Assembly (NCBI GenBank): GCA_032690845.1
Contig: CM064427.1
Span: 18,425,501 to 18,489,500, forward strand
DNA from: Eleusine coracana subsp. coracana
Lineage: Eukaryota > Streptophyta > Magnoliopsida > Poales > Poaceae
Direction: 5' to 3'
DNA: 64,000 bases
The number at the start of each line of letters is the position of its first letter. The stretch's first letter is position 1. A model generated the notes under the pieces. It did not search any database. It was not told where the DNA came from and saw only the letters and a list, made by a program, of their open reading frames with translations. The position numbers and the translations under genes were made by a program. Positions 34,173 to 47,081 of the stretch are shown here, one piece after another.

Positions 34173-34595
34173 TCACAAGCGGGCGAACCAGGCGCCGTGT
34201 TCCTGGTGGGCAGGGCCGGCGCGACAGAGCGGGCAGGAGAGCCTGGACTGGTCGAACCAGCCGTCGAGGCAGGCGGCGTGGAAGGCGTGCCGGCAGGCGA
34301 GCGTGCGCACGGGGTCGCCCTCCGCGATCGCCGACAGGCACACCGTGCAGTCGCCCGCCGACGAGGTCCCGTCGGCGGTGGAGACGCAGGAGGCGGCGAG
34401 GAAGTCCGCGAGAGCCACGAGCGAGCCGAGGCCGCCGGAGAAACAGCTTGCGGAAGAGGAGGTGCTACCCGCGGCGCCGCCGTGAGAGGAGGAGAAGGAG
34501 AAGAGGGAGGCGAGCGCGGAGGCGAAGGACGCGAGGAGGAGCAGCGGCAGTGGCGCCGCGCCGGAGACGTCGTGGAGGCCGCTCGAGAGGCCCAT
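34173..34595 (-). CDS. RING-H2 finger protein, probable E3 ubiquitin ligase
   Basis: A 140-residue intronless protein. The first 40 residues contain a hydrophobic stretch (APLPLLLLASFASALASLF), probably a signal anchor or membrane segment. A Ser/Gly-rich linker follows. The RING-H2 domain spans about residues 84-126: CTVC, 14 residues, C-R-H-A-F-H-A-A-C, 11 residues, CPLC, with the conserved Trp (LDGWF) before the last Cys pair. All eight metal ligands are present. The layout (N-terminal hydrophobic segment plus C-terminal RING-H2) is that of small ATL/RHA-type ligases, which ubiquitinate membrane or stress-related proteins. The start chosen is the ATG giving MGLSSG; the frame is open 62 codons further upstream, but that part contains the TATA box. 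It lies just downstream of a dead LINE. Confidence 0.85.
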   Translation of the reverse strand: MGLSSGLHDVSGAAPLPLLLLASFASALASLFSFSSSHGGAAGSTSSSASCFSGGLGSLVALADFLAASCVSTADGTSSAGDCTVCLSAIAEGDPVRTLACRHAFHAACLDGWFDQSRLSCPLCRAGPAHQEHGAWFARL

Positions 34596-34759
34596 GATGG
34601 ATTTCTCTTTGGCTTCTCTCCTCGTCGTCCCGTGGAGAAGCTGATTAGCGTGTGTACATCTCTCTGCTTGCGTCTGCCGGTAAGCTGGACGGCGACTTGC
34701 AACCGTGCGACCTACCAGTTTGCCATGAATGGTGGGGATACGCAAGAAAGAATGGATGC

Positions 34760-34769
34760 TTTTTTTATA
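34760..34769 (-). promoter_or_regulatory. TATA box of the RING-H2 gene
   Basis: The minus strand reads GCTATAAAAAAAGC here, about 165-175 bases upstream of the chosen ATG. This predicts transcription starting near 34735 and a 5' leader of about 140 bases, and argues against the upstream Met of the same open frame. Confidence 0.55.
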
Positions 34770-34781
34770 GCTGACGACCAC

Positions 34782-37700
34782 ATCGTGGTGGCGACTGGAG
34801 ATTGCTGTTTCAGGAACTTCTTCTAGGTGTTTCTCGTCTCAAAGTACTAAACTATAGGAGTAATAAGCATTGTATAATTCTGGAGAGAAAGTAGGATAAA
34901 CATCCTTTTTTACTTTTCTTTACTCCTCCTCAATTGAAAGACAGAGCATCTCTTCCCTATTTTGTTAAGAAAAAAAAAAAGGAGGACCGTGCATAAACCT
35001 GATTGGAGGCCATTATTACCGTTCCACAAAGAATTGCTATATTGTCATAATATATCGAAATGACATAATAAGATAATATTTAGGCTTTATTGTCGCGAAT
35101 AACCGTACAATTCGTTAAACAGCTATTTACAATGAAAAGGACAGCAACATCATGTCAGAAAGCAAACCATTTTCATAGGAAAGATTTTTCCAGAAGTAAG
35201 TATCTCTAGAATGACAGGGACAACAAAATTTACGGTGACAACAAGCTCATGGAGATGTATACAATTATAGTCCTTTCGTTCTTTTTTACTTGGATGTATT
35301 TGTCTAGTTGCCAGAGCCTTTAACTTTCACTACGACCTTTTAGAATAATATATACATACATTTTACTCGAAAATTAAAATTAAAAATCATCATTATGGCT
35401 AAAACCATGTGTGCATAAATATAATAGTACTATATGAGTCTGTATTTGCTGAAAATACTATAGCTTCGGCATGTTTTGTCGTCATTTTTGGAGGGTTTGT
35501 AGAGCACTTCTGACGAGAAATTAAAATAAATGAATGACTTATATAGAATAACATCCTGAATTCAGGTTGTAACAAGGGAGGGGATTGAACATTCAAACTG
35601 CTTCGCAGGGTGGTTAGCGTTCTTCCTAACATCTTTTGCCAATGCTCAATTCCTCTATGAATTATAGGCAATGTCGGACAAGCCTAGGTTACCTTGAACC
35701 TAGCTCCGTCCCTGCTGCACCTAGGTGATCTGATGATCTTCCAGAGTTTGTGGGTGAAATTTTAAAGTTTATTTCAGACTATCTGACAAATAAAGTTATA
35801 TGATCGTACGATGCTCATTTTTCTATTATTATTACTTTACAGCCATTTGAATCATTTAACACACATGCAAGCTAAACTCAGCTGGTTATCGAGGCCCTGT
35901 CGACAGAGAAACACGCGTAGGTGATTTTTTGTCGGTTGAGTGTACTCTTATCTGATCATTTGTTTTATTTAAAATATTTATTTAAATATAAAAAATTATA
36001 AATTATATTTAAATTTTATCTAATAATAAAACAAATCATGAGGAATATATGATATTTTTTCAAATTTATAATAAAACAAATTATGAAAAATATATGATAT
36101 TTTTAAAAAATTTTAAATAAGATGAATGATCAAAGTTAATAAAAAAGGTCAATAACGATAATAATTTTAAAACGGATAGAGTATAAGATATGTGCGTATC
36201 TTAGAAAAAATAAAATCATTTAACATCTTGACCTTGGCTCGATCATTTGTTATTCGCTTCCGGAAATATGCTGCACTCAGAAAACATACAGATATAGCAA
36301 GCGATTTCCGCTGGCCGTTTTTCCCACGCCCGGACCAGCTATATCCAGTGATGTCGACACGCGCACTAGCTGCTTCTAGGTGGTTTCATCCAGTGAGCTC
36401 CGCTCGTCCGAGCTAGCTGCAGCCTCTGTGTGCGACTGCGCGCGAGCAGTGCTTGATTGCAACTCTTGTCCCTGCATCTGCGCGTCCATTCCCTCACGAG
36501 TATTATTTCCTGCGTGTAGCTGCCGACCGTCCCCAAATCCGGACGCGCGTGCTCCCCGGCGGAGTGACTCGTGGTTTCGCCATCTGCTTTCCTAGCTGTT
36601 GCACCGCATGTTGCAGACCACCAGTTGCATGCGGTGACCCAGACAAGCATTAAGGGCGCGATTGATTGGCTGCATGCGCCTCAGTCTGGCTGGCCGTATG
36701 TAGCCTTCCGCTGTTTGGTTGGCTGCTACAACGCGTGCAAAAGCGTTGTCCGGGTCTGGTTCCATAGAAACGAATCCCAGAGAAGTCAACTAATTGCGCC
36801 CCAAATGTTTTCCTACTACTTATCTCCTTCCTATGTCCTCTTGTGAGTCTCGTCAGATCATCAGAAAATAAACAAACGGAACACTACTAGGCACACTACA
36901 CTACGGTAGCCTGACAGATAGATACGCTTCGATCCGTTACCCGAAGCGACGCCGCAAAGGCTAGGGTAACCTTTCACCTTCTTGTGGTTATGGACCACCG
37001 GCGCCGGGCCGACGAGAGGCCGTCACGTACACCCCGTTTGTAGAAGCTTCGCTTTAACTAAGATTGTTAGCAGCGCTGGTGCCCGCACGCTAATTTTGTG
37101 GACGTCGTTCGTGCCCACCTCTCGTTTACAATTCGGACGACAATGGAGACCACTAAAGGACCCACCGGCGACATTATTCTGCGGTACGTAACTTCAACAG
37201 TATGTTACACGTGAAATTATTGGAGGTCTCGTAAAGCATGCGCGTCTCGCCGGCGTCGGTCTCCATTGTTCGCGAGGCCCCCCTGCGCTGTCCTAGCTTT
37301 AGTAGAAATCTGGAGGTGATCTCGACGGCAAATCTCTGTATTTGCTTACCAACCTTCATTTATAGGTGTAAAAAAAACCTTCATTTACAAATATTTGCAT
37401 TTTTTTACCCAAATAGTTCAATGTTTAAATGTTCGTGTCTTTTCTATAAACTTTTATATAAATTAATACAAATAAGATATTTCCTCCGTCCCATTTTAAT
37501 TATTTTAAAAATTATTATTACCCAAAGTTTGAACCATAAAAGTTAAAAATGATAATTATTCGTCAACGGATGTCAGTATTTTACTATACGAACAGGAAAC
37601 GTGGGCACCGAGCAGAGACGATCCATGTTCACTTGCATTTGTCAGGCATATGCATGTGATCGGATTGCATGGCATTTTTGCATTGAGTTTCATTTTCGTT

Positions 37701-37920
37701 TCCAATACAAAATTTCTAGAATTCAATTCACATTGGTTTTTAATCCTAACGTTTAGCTTAGTTGTTTGTCTTTTGGAGTCCATGTTTAGTGTTGGGCCCA
37801 AGATCAAAGTCATTATTTATTACTACTATTTTCACGTTAATGTTTTTCTATTGCATATTCATGTTTTACAACGTGTTTGATCTTTATTTCACTTTATAAA
37901 CTTAGGTTAGTGCTTCTGTG
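34782..37920. other. Intergenic DNA without recognised gene
   Basis: AT-rich to 36200, then a moderately GC-rich part (36200-37300) whose short frames on both strands show no family features. TTTCCTCCGTCCCATTTTAAT near 37480 (two parts: TTTCCTCCGTCCC, ATTTTAAT) resembles a lone Stowaway end. Confidence 0.35.
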
Positions 37921-37945
37921 CCCCCCCCCCCCCCCCCCCGCCCCC
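37921..37945. repeat. C homopolymer, 19 + 5 bases
   Basis: 19 C, one G, then five C, followed by a short CA-rich run. Confidence 0.9.
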
Positions 37946-38447
37946 AATACACACACATTTGGCTATTAATTGTGGTTAAATATACAAATATAAATTTGTG
38001 ATCGTGCTATTAAAAAATATTAAATTAGTTGTTTCTGTGTATTACTAATGCGTCAAATTATAATTTAATGTAAAGAAATATCAAGATTTAGACATCCTAG
38101 GGCTCTTTAGATTGTCCACACCTACGTGCACATGCCATGTGCTCATAAAAGTATTTCTAATAAATTTATTTAGTAGTAACTAATTTTTGTAGTTAGGCGT
38201 ATGATAGAGGCTAACGAGATGATGAGCTCTGTTGATGCAAAATAAAAAATAAAAAACATATGTACAAGTCATGTGGGCTTACTCCACAAACTTGGTGGAA
38301 CGGAATTCACATTGTCAAAGGTTAACATTAAAACAAATATGTCACCATTTTAGAAATGTAATATTGGTAAGAATATACTATTTTATAATACCAATCAAGT
38401 TGTTGTGTACATATAAAGAGCATCCGCTTCATGTACTGATAATCCAA

Positions 38448-38454
38448 CCCCCCC

Positions 38455-38485
<31 letters not shown>

Positions 38486-38486
38486 A
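38448..38486. repeat. C homopolymer joined to a CA microsatellite
   Basis: About 24 C directly followed by about seven CA units. Likely polymorphic, and exact length is doubtful. Confidence 0.9.
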
Positions 38487-38499
38487 TTCTATTGTATAA

Positions 38500-38720
38500 A
38501 CTCAAACATTTTATAAGCGGTCATTTCATCATTATCATAAATAATGTTTCCTAATCTTACAAATGCTGTAAGTGACCATTTCATTAGTACCTACATCCTA
38601 TTGCCTATACTACAAAGATCTTTTGTACATAAGTTAATATAAGCTCTTTGATAAATTTATTTGTTATTCACTTGTGAAATCAGCAAACTGGAAACAAATA
38701 AGAAATTTGAAATAGTGATT
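38500..38720. repeat. Dispersed repeat shared with 3.3-3.6 kb
   Basis: TATTTGTTATTCACTT.TGAAATCAGCAAACTGG occurs at about 38655 and at about 3297 in the same orientation. CTAATGAAATGGTCACTTA at about 3562 recurs inverted near 38570. Both sites probably carry members of one unknown repeat family with rearranged halves. Confidence 0.45.
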
Positions 38721-40479
38721 TATATGTATGAATAATACTTATTTGTTTTATCATGTAAAAAGAATTATGATACAGTTTTATGACAATCACCTCTTACGGT
38801 TCTTTTGTAAAACCAAAGTATGCTTATATGCTACATATATTTGTATTGTAAGTTTTCTACGTACGCCTTTAGCAACCTACCAACAATCACCTAGCATATA
38901 ATCCAGAAAGATAAAGATAAGAAAGAGAAAAAATCAGAAAGGAAAGCATCATGCTACGTTTTTTTAGACGTTTGGTCTCGTACTACTAGGTCGAATTTGT
39001 ACGATTATTAGGCCCTAAAACCAACTAATTGGGTCGAGTATGCGCTCACTGGGCCGTGAATGGTACAGTACAGCCATCCTGTGGGCTTTCACGATAACTG
39101 GGTCGTTGGACCTCAAGTTCGGGAAGCTTGTACAGAATAGGACTCCAGAGCATTGGGCCCAAAATACCCTCTGACTTGGTGAGCCTGCGATTGACGGTAG
39201 TCAAATGAAACTTTTTGTGGGGGAGCTTAGAAGTCGTCTGCTTCACGTGGGGAGCCCTGTGGCTTGTGATTCAGATTCTCCCAAGCTACACTGGTAGCCA
39301 TCATTCGAAGAACGACCGAAAGCTAACGTTCCACCTAACGCTCCCAACAAACCGAAGAGAAAGTGTCCAATGCGTCTTTTTCTAAGGAATCCTACAAGTA
39401 CTGTTTTTGGTATACTTGAACAACTGGCTTGGCCAAATCCCCGGCTCCTGTCCTTGAACTAGGTCCGGGAGAAGTTATACCACTAGTATATGCAGCCGGG
39501 AAATCTCCGGCACTGACACGGTAATGGTTTGTCAGGTATGTTGTGGTGGTCGTCAAGCGAGTGTTGGAGTATAGACTCCGTGCTCGAGTACTAAATTTGC
39601 ATTAATTCGACCATTGGTAGCAGTAGATCCGGGTACAGTACATCGAGGCGGAGTATTGGCATGGTGTAAGCTGGACGGAGCGGAGAGTTGTCGGCAGCTG
39701 AGAATAGCTGGTTCGTTGATACGAGATGCCTTGGCAAGCATAACAATCCCGTCAGGGACAGCAGCACAATTTACGCGCCGCGCCGCTTGGCCGGCACGAG
39801 GCACATGGCCCGGACAGCCGAACGACACGGCCTCCCTCGCACGTCCGCCAATAATGAATGGGCGTTATCGGTTTCCCCAAGGCCACAAAAAATGAGTGAT
39901 CGAGTGGCACCGACACTGCGAGGACAGGGCGATGAAGCATATTTACAGGGATGAAAACACTCACTGTATTGTGTTTGAGCTGATACGAGCTGATGATCGA
40001 AGCACACAGGTTAATTAACAGCGATACTAACTAGTAGTAGTAATTAATTAGAGAATCACCAGGGTGGCGGCGTCCTGAGCGGAAGACAACCGTGCTCGAA
40101 AAGCCGTGCCTGCGCGCTGGGGTCCCGGCGGCAGTACGAAACAAAAACGCTTTGTACCACCTCCACCACCGCTTTTGCTGCTGGTTTCACTTCACCCTCC
40201 CTCCACTCCACCTGCTCTTCTTCTCCACGGCGGCGCCAAGTGTGCCCGTGGCTGCGGGTGCCACGGCCGCGTGGTCAACAACAAGCCCTGCCTAGTCGAG
40301 ATTTTTGCCCAAACCCTGCGCTGTCAATCAATCTACACTACCTGCTGGAGGCAGCAGCAGCAGCTGCCTTTTTCCCAGCTTTGCCAGAACAAGCAAGTCA
40401 CCACTCCCTCATAGCAGCAGCCCACTCACTTCACTCCACTGGAAGCAGAAGCCACAAGACCAAAGAGGGAGAGGGGGGG
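38721..40479. other. Upstream region of the first GT61 gene
   Basis: No gene recognised. GC content rises toward 40480. The last 200 bases contain a leader-like GCAGCAGCAGCAGC run at about 40350-40365 and pyrimidine-rich stretches. No clear TATA box was found. Confidence 0.35.
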
Positions 40480-42381
40480 ATGAAGACCCGGAGCTCCGCT
40501 CGTGGGGAGCCGAGGCGGCTGGGGAATGTGACCCTCCTCACCCTGATGCTCTGCTCCGTCGTCGCGCTCTCCCTCATCAGGGGACGATTCGCCCCCATCG
40601 GTAAGTCCACTCCCGATTCTCATTTGCACGGGCAGCCTCCAGATTTACCTATCCTTGCTCTCCCGCGAGCTGGTTGACTGATCGTTGGAGCTTATTTCGC
40701 GCAGTGAGCAGCATCGGGGACGCCGTCAAATCGGAGGGCCTGGCGATGGTGGTGAGCAAGGCGGCGGTCGCCGACCACATTTACGCCGGCGGGGAAGCTG
40801 CCGCCGCAGGTACCGGTCCTTGTTTCTGATTCTTCTTGTTATTGGATAAGATTAGTTGGGATTTGGTGGTTCTGCGAGGCACATGAGTGGCGGTGGTAGA
40901 TCTGCTCACCTGCTCCTTCAGCCTGCTTCCTTTCCGCTTCCGTTTAGATTCAGTCCGAATTTATTAAGGAATCGAAGCATCTACTACTAGTAGTTATTTC
41001 CACTGGTAGCTGCTACCAGGTGGCTTCCCCATTTTTGTTTCCTGCAACGGAATTCCATCTGTGGTGGCTGAGTGAGATTTGGCTTCAGATCTGCCCAATT
41101 GAAATGAAATGAAATGAACTGAACTGAATTGCTGCAGAGGAGAAAGACAGCGATGAGGTGGAGCCTGGTACTACAAGTAAGCCCGCCTTGAACGAGGAGG
41201 AGCAGCCGAAGCCTGTGTGCCGCGAGACGAGCCGTCGTTCCGACACCTGCGAGGCGTCCGGCGACGTGCGCGTGGTTGGGCGCACCCAGACGGTGTACGC
41301 GGCCACCGTGGACCGCGAGTACAAGACCAAGCCTTACTGCCGCAAGCACGACGCCTTCGCGCTGTCCCACGTCAAGGAGTGGTCGCTCCTGCCGCTGCTG
41401 GACGCCGCCTCGCCGCCGCCGGCGTGCACGTCCAACGGCTCATCGGCGTCCACGGCGTTCGTGCTGTCCACGGGCGGGTTCACGGGCAACCCGTTCCACG
41501 ACTACACGGACGTGCTCATCCCGGCCTTCATCACCGCCCGGCGCTTCCGCGGCGACGTGCAGTTCCTCGTCAGCAGCTACAAGCCCTGGTGGGTCAGCCG
41601 GTACACCCAGATCTTCCAGCAGCTGAGCCGCTACGACATCATCGACATCGACGCCGACGCCGAGGTCCGGTGCTACGATCGCGTCGTGGTCGGCCCCGCC
41701 TTCCACCGCGAGCTGGGCGTGGACCCTTCCAAATCCCCCGAGGGGTACACGACCGCGGACTTCCGTCGCATGCTCCGCGACGCGTTCGGGCTGGAGCGCG
41801 CGGCGGCCGCGCCGACGGGTGATCAGTGGGACATCCGTCGCCGGCCAAGGCTGCTGATCCTGTCGCGCCGCCCGTCGCGGGGGCGCGCGTTCACCAACGA
41901 GCGCGCGATGGCGGACATGGCGGCGAGCCTCGGGTTCGACGTGCGCACCGTCGAGCCGGACTCCACCACGGACGTGTCCAAGCTGGCAAGGCTGGTGAAC
42001 TCGTGCGACGTCATGGTGGGCGCGCACGGCGCCGGCCTCACCAACATGGTGTTCCTCCCCGCCGGCGCCGTCGTGGTGCAGGTGGTGCCGTACGGCAAGC
42101 TGGAGTGGCTCGCGCGCAACACGTTCGCGGAGCCGGCGCAGGGGATGGAGGTGCACTACCTCGAGTACAAGGTGCAGCTGGACGAGACCACGCTCAGCGA
42201 GCAGTACCCCGCCGATCACCCCGTGCTCAGGGACCCCATGGCCATTCACAAGCAGGGCTGGAACGCGCTCAAGACCACGTACCTCGACAAGCAGAACCTC
42301 AGGCCGCACCTCGGACGCCTCAAGAACACGCTCTTGCAGGCGCTCAGCATGCTCCCCCACGGACGAGAGGGCGCTCATTGA
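40480..42381 (+). CDS. GT61 glycosyltransferase, xylan arabinosyl/xylosyltransferase type
   Basis: Three exons, 40480-40600, 40705-40809 and 41138-42381, join in frame to 489 residues; both introns are phase 1 with GT-AG borders. Type II Golgi membrane layout: short basic N-terminus, one membrane helix at residues 14-33 (LGNVTLLTLMLCSVVALSLI), an acidic low-complexity stem to about residue 95, then the GT61/DUF563 catalytic domain. Family marks include GNPFHDYTDVLIPAF at 192-206 and GAHGAGLTN at 370-378, the strongest GT61 signature. In grasses this family adds arabinose, xylose or similar sugars to the xylan backbone in the Golgi; the exact donor cannot be read from sequence. Codons in exon 3 end almost always in G or C, unlike the paralogue at 59-62 kb. 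A possible polyadenylation signal (AATAAA) lies near 42671. Confidence 0.88.
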
Positions 42382-43255
42382 TTCAGCCCCGACTCCGACT
42401 CGAGGAGTCGAGCGAGTCTCGTTTCTTCTTTCTGTTGTTGTTGTATAGCAAAAACCTACGTGTTTGTTTGTGTACTACTAGTGTAAGAGGAAGCACCAGT
42501 AGCAGCAAAAGCAAGTATAAGCTGCTACCAGAGTTGTGTGTTACTGTGAATCGTTGCAGATCGCAGGTAAAGTAGTAGTTTTGTACTGGTACTCTGGTAG
42601 GAGGATGCTCTTGTTCGCAGCTCCATAGCATCAAGTAAAAACTCTGCAGGAGCATGCATGACAAGTTCTAAAAATAAATCGACAAGTGAATCTCTGTTCT
42701 TGCAAACATATAGTACTAGTGACGTGATGTCTCCATTTCATTTTATTTGAGAGCAACGTTACCAGGTATCTCGAGCTGCATTGGTTGGTTAGTGATCCAG
42801 GTAATGATGATAAATAATCTGAAAGTCTTCTGGACAAGTCCATTTGCTGACAATGATCACCGTGTCCTCCGGTTGTCTCGCACCGAGGGCCGAGGAGAGT
42901 GCTGGACGCGTGGTGCAGCGCTGCATCAGCAGCGTTTTGTCCACGCACCGCAAGAGCAAACACTTCTGGCTCCAGACAGGTCAGAGAGACTCGAACAATT
43001 GTCCCTTCCTGGCAACGCTTCCGCAGGCACGCAGCGTGGCGTTGTGCCGCACATCTGGCTCCGTAGTTTATGCCCGCGCAGCAGTGTGACTTCCAGCGTT
43101 ATGTCAACTGATGTGTGTAATCGGTGGTCTTAACCACAATCTTTGTTTCGTTCTGAATTAACTTTTTTCCCCTTGCATGAAGATAGTAAAAAGGCAAATA
43201 TAGCAGTTCCCTCAGCGATGCTATTTGTTTGTCACCTCGGCAAAGTATTCTATAA
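42382..43255. other. 3' flank of the first GT61 gene
   Basis: Holds the probable 3' untranslated region (to about 42700). No further gene recognised. Confidence 0.4.
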
Positions 43256-43835
43256 GGGCTCTTTTGGATTGAAGGAAAAACATAGGAAAAATATAAGAAT
43301 TGGAATCCTATATGAATCATCACTATTCATGCCTTTGGTTTATAGGAATGAAGTAAAGGAATTATGCAGGAAACTTTCCTATGTCATCGATTTCACAGGA
43401 AAACGTACTGGAAAAAAGAATCCAGTCTGAACTCTTTTTTCTCTTCCCTTCGCGTAGGATCGAGGACAATGAAAATTGTTACCACTAATCCAGCCACTCA
43501 CGACATAGGAAACAAATGTCAGCTTTGATCGAGAGACTCGTGGTTGGGAGTCATCCACGTTTATAAAAACAAAGTTTCTTTTTCTTTTGATATATGAAAA
43601 TCTAGTGATCGGTTAATGATAATTTTTTCTTAATAGAGCTTAATTAACTAAGATACAGACCATTGACATAAATAAGAGTCTCTAAAATTCTAATGTTTTT
43701 CCTTTGCTCACCCAAACAACAACAAAGGAAAATTTCCTCTGTTTTTTAATTCTCTGTTTTACATATGCATTCCTATCCTATTCCTACGTTTTTTCTATTC
43801 CTATATTTTTCAATTTCTGCATTCCAAAGGAGGCC
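43256..43835. mobile_element. MITE of about 580 bp with GGGCTCTTTTGG-type ends
   Basis: The left end reads GGGCTCTTTTGGATTGAAGG and the right end, on the other strand, GGGCCTCCTTTGGAATGCAG. The inverted similarity continues through AAAAATATAGGAAT-like words. The interior is AT-rich with no coding capacity. A target duplication was not established, so the superfamily is open. Confidence 0.55.
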
Positions 43836-44168
43836 CACATCTGAAAAAGTTTTTCAAAGCTTTATTTGCCTTGCTAAAAAAATATTTGAGAATGCTAAAA
43901 AAACCCTGTAAAATTTCTTTCATCTCTTTAACATGGCCCACATCTGTCAGAAGATCACTCTGAAAATTGATGCAAACCTAAACTTGTCGTGTAAACTCGA
44001 AATTCAATTTTGAAACTAAACTTCACTTTTTCTGTCTACCTCGTTACTAGTAGTGTGAATTGTGTGTTTTTTTTACATACTAAAAAAACACTTGTTTCGT
44101 TGAAATGCATATCTATATTGATAGAGGTGTATTTCATCTCCTAATCCATCTCACTTTTATATGGGAAC

Positions 44169-45284
44169 TGAAGGACCGAGAAGACGACCAGAGGGGGAGG
44201 GGGATGAATGGAAGCCAATTAAAATTCTTTCATAAGAACTTAGCCGAACCCAACCCTAAAGCAAGTTACTAAGGTTATACACACCAACTTGTGATGTACT
44301 AACCCTAGGAATGACTAGTAGCAGCAGAAGAGGATAAAAGAAGCACAAGAGAGCAACTATGACAAAAGACTCTCGGAGAAACACACACAAGACAGGCTCA
44401 CTGGACTACCATCAGCAGTGCTGTTGGCACTATCGGCAGTGCCGGTCACACCCATCGGTAGTGCCGATGTGGACTCTCAAAACTTTGGGAAGCAGAGGAC
44501 AGGGCGTATCGGCAATGCCGATTGAGGCTATTGGCAGTGTCGATGCGGGGTTCAGACTCAAGCCATCGGTAGTGCCGGTCGTGGCATCGGCAGTGCCGAT
44601 CCGATTTCAGACCCACCGGCAGTGTCGGTCCTGGTCATCGGCAGTGCCGATCAACCCCCAAGAGAACAGAAAACTGTCGCGATTTTCCCCCAAAATTCTC
44701 CAAAACTCAACCAAATGATATCCAAAATATGCGATATTTGGACCAGATAATCCTCAACACATCACAACCCTACTTCAACACGATCCACACAAATAGCACA
44801 AGGAATCATCACGAATTTTAGGTCTCGTGCCTTGAACACCAAAAAGGGGAAACTTGAGAAAACTTTCAAATCGATGATGCTAGAGCCCTTGATTCGGTCA
44901 AGGACCTATAGAGGTTTGTTCTATCTCATCATAGCACCAAGTTCCCCATAAAATCCGCCCCAAAAACTCAACCAAAAGTGAGATCGGAAATTACCACGAA
45001 AATAGCTCGAAAAATAGAGATAAAGACAAATTCGGGATTTAGGGAGATACATGATAATGGATCTCATATCATTGATTCATCAAGTCAAGATACATGGATA
45101 CATGGCTAGAAAATCACCCTCTTCCTCCCATTATTTGGAAGAGAAAAAGATGTCTCTCACACACCCTCTCCTCTCCTCTATTACATGAAGACCTCTCCTA
45201 GCACTTTGAAATAAAGACCTAGCAAGGCTAAGGGAAGGAGAGGCATCTCTTCCACCAGCCCTACCTCTCCTTATATAGGCCTAG
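44169..45284 (-). mobile_element. Left half of an old Sirevirus solo LTR
   Basis: It begins TGAAGGACCGAGAAGACGACC and follows the LTR sequence, including nine palindrome copies (44409-44653), up to TATATAGGCCTAG. It then stops abruptly at the full-length element. The missing part of the same LTR continues at 55961-56697, so this is one LTR split by a younger insertion. Confidence 0.9.
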
Positions 45285-47081
45285 TGAAGTACCGAGAAGG
45301 GGACCAGAAGGGGGGTGAATGGGAGCCAATAAAAATTCTTTACAAGAACTTGGCCTATGTTCTAATTATAACCCAAGCCAACCTCTAAACCGATCACCAA
45401 GGCCACACACACCAACTTGTGATGTGCTAACCCTAGGAGTGATCAACTATAGCAGCGGAACACAGTGGAAATAAAAAAAAACAGCAAAGACTTGAATCAA
45501 TGAAAGAAGCTCACACAAGTCACCTTACCGGACTACCATCGGCAGTGCCGATCAAAGCCATCGGCAGTGCCGATTGGCACCATCGGTAGTACCAGCGAGG
45601 AAGTCACAAAAGCAGCAGACAGAATACATCGGCATTGCCGGTGCGGGGTTTGGATGACCCTCCGGTAGTGCCGGTCCTGGTCGTCGACAGTGCCGATCGA
45701 CCCAGACAAAACAGGAAAAGGTTTTAGGATCAGGCAAAAACTTGGTCAAAACTAATCAAACGAACTCCAAATGATGCGATTTTTGGACTAGTGAATCCTC
45801 AATACATCACGACCCTAATTCTAGAAGGTCAAATCAATTAGCTTAAGAAATCATCACGAATTTCAGATCTTATGCCAAAAACACCAAAAAGAGGAAACTT
45901 GAGAAATCCTTCAAATCGAAGGTGCTAGAGCTATTGATTCGGTCAAGGATTCATATAGAATTGTTCTAGCTCATCATAGCAACAAGTTTCTCAAGAAATC
46001 CGACCCAAAAACTCATCCAAAAAGGAGACTAAAAATTTCCACGAAAATAGCTCCGAAAATAGAGAAAAAGAGAAATTCGGGATTTAGGGAGAGAGGAAGA
46101 TCTTGACAATGAAAATGAATCTCATATCATTGATTCAAGAATTCAAGATACATGATTCCATTGCTAGGAAGCCACCCTCATCCTCTCATTATTTGAGAAG
46201 GGTAAGAGATGTCTACCACACACCCACTACTCTCCTCTTTACAGATAAAGCACTCTTCAAGCACATGAGAAGAAAAACCTAGCAAGGCTAATGGCAAGAG
46301 AGGCACCTCTTCCACCAGCCCTACCTCTCCTTATATAGGCCTAGGGGCTGTCCACATGACCACTCTACCCTTGACCTACATAACACTGCCACCAACCATC
46401 AAGGACAAACTTGTCCATCTCTCTCCTCGTCACCCGAACGCCCTCGGGCCCTTCACGACTTTGCTTCGCCTCGAAGCAAGCTCCGTGATGGTGCCACTTG
46501 CACCACCAACCACCGCAACCGGTTTTGAGGCCCAAACCGGGAAACCGCCTTGCACGCTTCTCAAAGCGCAACTTCTCGATGTCGACGCGTGTCACCTTGT
46601 CCCGCGATCCTGACCACCGGCAAGTCTCTCCCGGTCCCTGTCCATTAGGACCCCTTGTCATTTGCACCGGCATCCCGCTCACCTTGACTTGGTCAACACG
46701 ACGTCTTCATCACCACCAGTGTTTTGAGGCTCAACTGTCAAACCGTCCGTACTTTTTGCCTCTCCGCGTGTACGGTATGGATCACCCTTGACTCCACCAG
46801 CCTCCTGATCGTCTGGCCCCAAGTCTCCTACTTGTGCCCGATCCTCTCGTTGTTGACCGCCAAGTTGACTCCAGTGACCTACACATCATGAGACAAGCAA
46901 ACACATTTCCCTTCTCCTGCAAACTCTCCAACATCCTTACCAACTCCGGTTAGTCAAAACCATGATATGCACAACTCCTATAATCCCCAGATTCCCACAT
47001 TTCAACTCAAACACCAACTCAACCAATGTCAATTACTCATCACATATTGCAAACCATGGCACGTGTCCATATGGTTTCTCA
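45285..47081 (-). repeat. 3' LTR of the Sirevirus
   Basis: 1797 bp, from TGAAGTACCGAGAAGG to CATATGGTTTCTCA. About six palindrome copies lie at 45538-45702. A TATATAGGCC element at about 46335 lies downstream of them on the plus strand. It differs from the other LTR by scattered substitutions and small indels, so the insertion is not brand new. Confidence 0.88.

Noticed and set aside
34596..34781. N-terminal extension of the RING-H2 frame
   Set aside because: The extension includes the TATA box and probable leader; the Met at 34595 gives the expected hydrophobic start.
41217..42575. Large alternative frames on both strands within the first GT61 gene
   Set aside because: They are shadows of a very GC-rich coding exon. 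Only one frame has GT61 motifs and joins to the upstream exons.
46356..46682. Open frames on both strands in the LTR, recurring at 55262-55501 and 30226-30423
   Set aside because: They recur because the LTR is repeated, are broken differently in each copy, and show no domain.
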